This document shows positions 5,118 to 6,050 of a stretch of DNA of 6,050 nt, in pieces. The stretch spans positions 1 through 6,050 of the forward strand of contig JBPBQE010000223.1 in NCBI GenBank assembly GCA_050954595.1, given 5' to 3'. Position 1 is the stretch's first letter. Each line of letters starts with the position of its first letter. The position numbers and the translations under genes were made by a program. The notes below the pieces were generated by a model. The model did not search any database. It had not been told where the DNA came from and worked only from the letters and a program-made list of their open reading frames with translations. This stretch comes from JAVVHH01 sp050954595 (GTDB lineage: Bacteria > Pseudomonadota > Alphaproteobacteria > Acetobacterales > Acetobacteraceae).

Positions 5118-6050
5118 ATGCTGTTCAAGGGATGCACATGCTGTCTTGGCCGCCGCGGCTTAATGATGGGCTGGGTTCGATGCTGGCGGCCAGTGCGGTG
5201 TCCGCACAACCCACGGGCGCGCCGCCGGTCCGGAACTGGATCGACGTGCATCATCACCTTAGTCCGCCCGAGTACATCGCCCGCATCGGCCGGCGCACCA
5301 CCTTGCCGGCGGTGACAACGGACTGGACGCCTGAGGCGTCCTTGGCCGACAAAAATCGCACCGGCGTCAGGACGGCCTTGCTATCGATCACCACCCCGGG
5401 CCTCTGGTTCGGTGACACCGCCGAGGCCACCGAGGTTGCGCGCGCCTGCAACGAGTATGCACTGTCCTTGGTCCAGCAATACCTCGGCTGGTTTGGCAGC
5501 TTCGCGGCCCTTCCCATGCCCGACGTGAACGCGACCCTGGCCGAGATCGCCTACGCGCTCGACGTGCTGCACGCCGACGGTGTGCTGATGTTCACCAGCG
5601 GCCCCAAATGGCTTGGCGACCCCGACATGGACCCAGTGTTCGCCGAGCTGAACCGCCGCAAGGCCGTGGTCTATACCCATCCCACGAGCAACCAGTGCTG
5701 CGTGAACCTGGTGCCCGGCATTCCCGACCCCATCATCGAATATGCCACCGACACGACGCGCGCCATCTACAGGATGGTGTTCAGCGGTGCGGCGCAACGC
5801 TTCCCCGATATCCGCTTCATCTTCTCCCACGCCGGGGGGACGGCACCCTTCCTGATGGACCGTTTTCGCTTCCTGGCCTCCGTTCCGGCCAATGCCGGCC
5901 GGTTCCCGAACGGGCCGGAGGCGGAGCTGCGCCGGTTCTTCTACGACACCGCGCAGTCCGCCGATCCCGGCGCCATGGCCGCGCTGCGGGCGATGGTGCC
6001 CACCAGCCAAATCTTGTTCGGGACGGACTACCCTTACAGAAAAGGCCTCG
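5118..6050 (+). CDS. Amidohydrolase family protein (COG2159, ACMSD/resorcylate decarboxylase-like), Tat signal split by apparent -1 frameshift; 3' end cut by window
   Basis: Metal-dependent amidohydrolase barrel of the group holding ACMSD, gamma-resorcylate and 6-methylsalicylate decarboxylases, and hydrolases. From 5171 one frame is open to the window end (293 codons). It shows all expected metal ligands: WIDVHHHL with the HxH at 5249-5257, His in VVYTHP at 5678, His in FSHAGG at 5828, and Asp in FGTDYPY at 6026. Decarboxylation or hydrolysis of an aromatic or ring-cleavage acid is likely; the substrate is unknown. ATG 5118 begins in another frame with CTCCLGRRGLMMG, a Tat-like start. Stepping back one base after GGC (5169-5171) continues as LGSMLAASAVSAQ, completing a Tat signal with cleavage after VSA. 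Without a shift, ATG 5132, 5138 or 5180 would give a protein with a weak leader or none. Either the copy is mutated or a base was lost in sequencing. It follows the MetE-like gene by 80 bases. Confidence 0.82.

Noticed and set aside
5381..6010. A 209-codon minus-strand open frame opposite the amidohydrolase
   Set aside because: The plus-strand frame carries all amidohydrolase metal ligands. The minus frame is His- and Gly-rich without a recognisable domain.

Overview
The window looks like part of an aromatic-catabolism locus from a GC-rich proteobacterium. The codons are strongly GC-biased, Shine-Dalgarno sites are clear, and exported proteins have Sec or Tat leaders. Gene styles (FCD-type GntR regulator, LivJ-like and NMT1-like binding proteins, a stand-alone MetE-like methyltransferase, a COG2159 amidohydrolase) recall soil Alpha- or Betaproteobacteria such as Acetobacteraceae, Bradyrhizobium or burkholderias. 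The exact taxon cannot be fixed from the sequence alone.

Layout. Positions 1-141 (minus) hold the start of an exported solute-binding protein that runs off the left edge. A divergent intergenic region with an AT-rich core (about 173-197) separates it from six plus-strand genes that fill the rest of the window. These are: an FCD-family GntR regulator (255-941); a fumarylacetoacetate hydrolase (FAH) family enzyme (942-1772); an intradiol ring-cleavage dioxygenase closest in motifs to hydroxyquinol 1,2-dioxygenase (1792-2697); a LivJ-type periplasmic binding protein (2777-3982); a zinc-type MetE-like methyltransferase without the MetE N-terminal domain (3991-5037); and an amidohydrolase of the ACMSD / resorcylate-decarboxylase superfamily (5118 to beyond 6050). 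Gaps are 0 to 80 bp and I see no convincing terminator, so these genes are probably one operon.

Working model (inference). A periplasmic binding protein and perhaps an exported amidohydrolase handle an aromatic acid or its derivative. The dioxygenase cleaves a di- or trihydroxybenzene between its hydroxyls. The FAH-family enzyme acts on the ring-cleavage product or a later keto acid. The MetE-like protein may take a methyl group from a methylated substrate. The GntR regulator senses a pathway compound. No ring hydroxylase, maleylacetate reductase or ABC permease/ATPase lies inside the window, so substrate and pathway are open.

Most notable oddity: the amidohydrolase has a good ribosome site and the first half of a Tat signal peptide in one frame, while the second half of the signal and the whole catalytic domain lie in the -1 frame. 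This points to a one-base loss near 5171, either a real mutation or a sequence error. I found no mobile element, CRISPR array, tRNA or rRNA.
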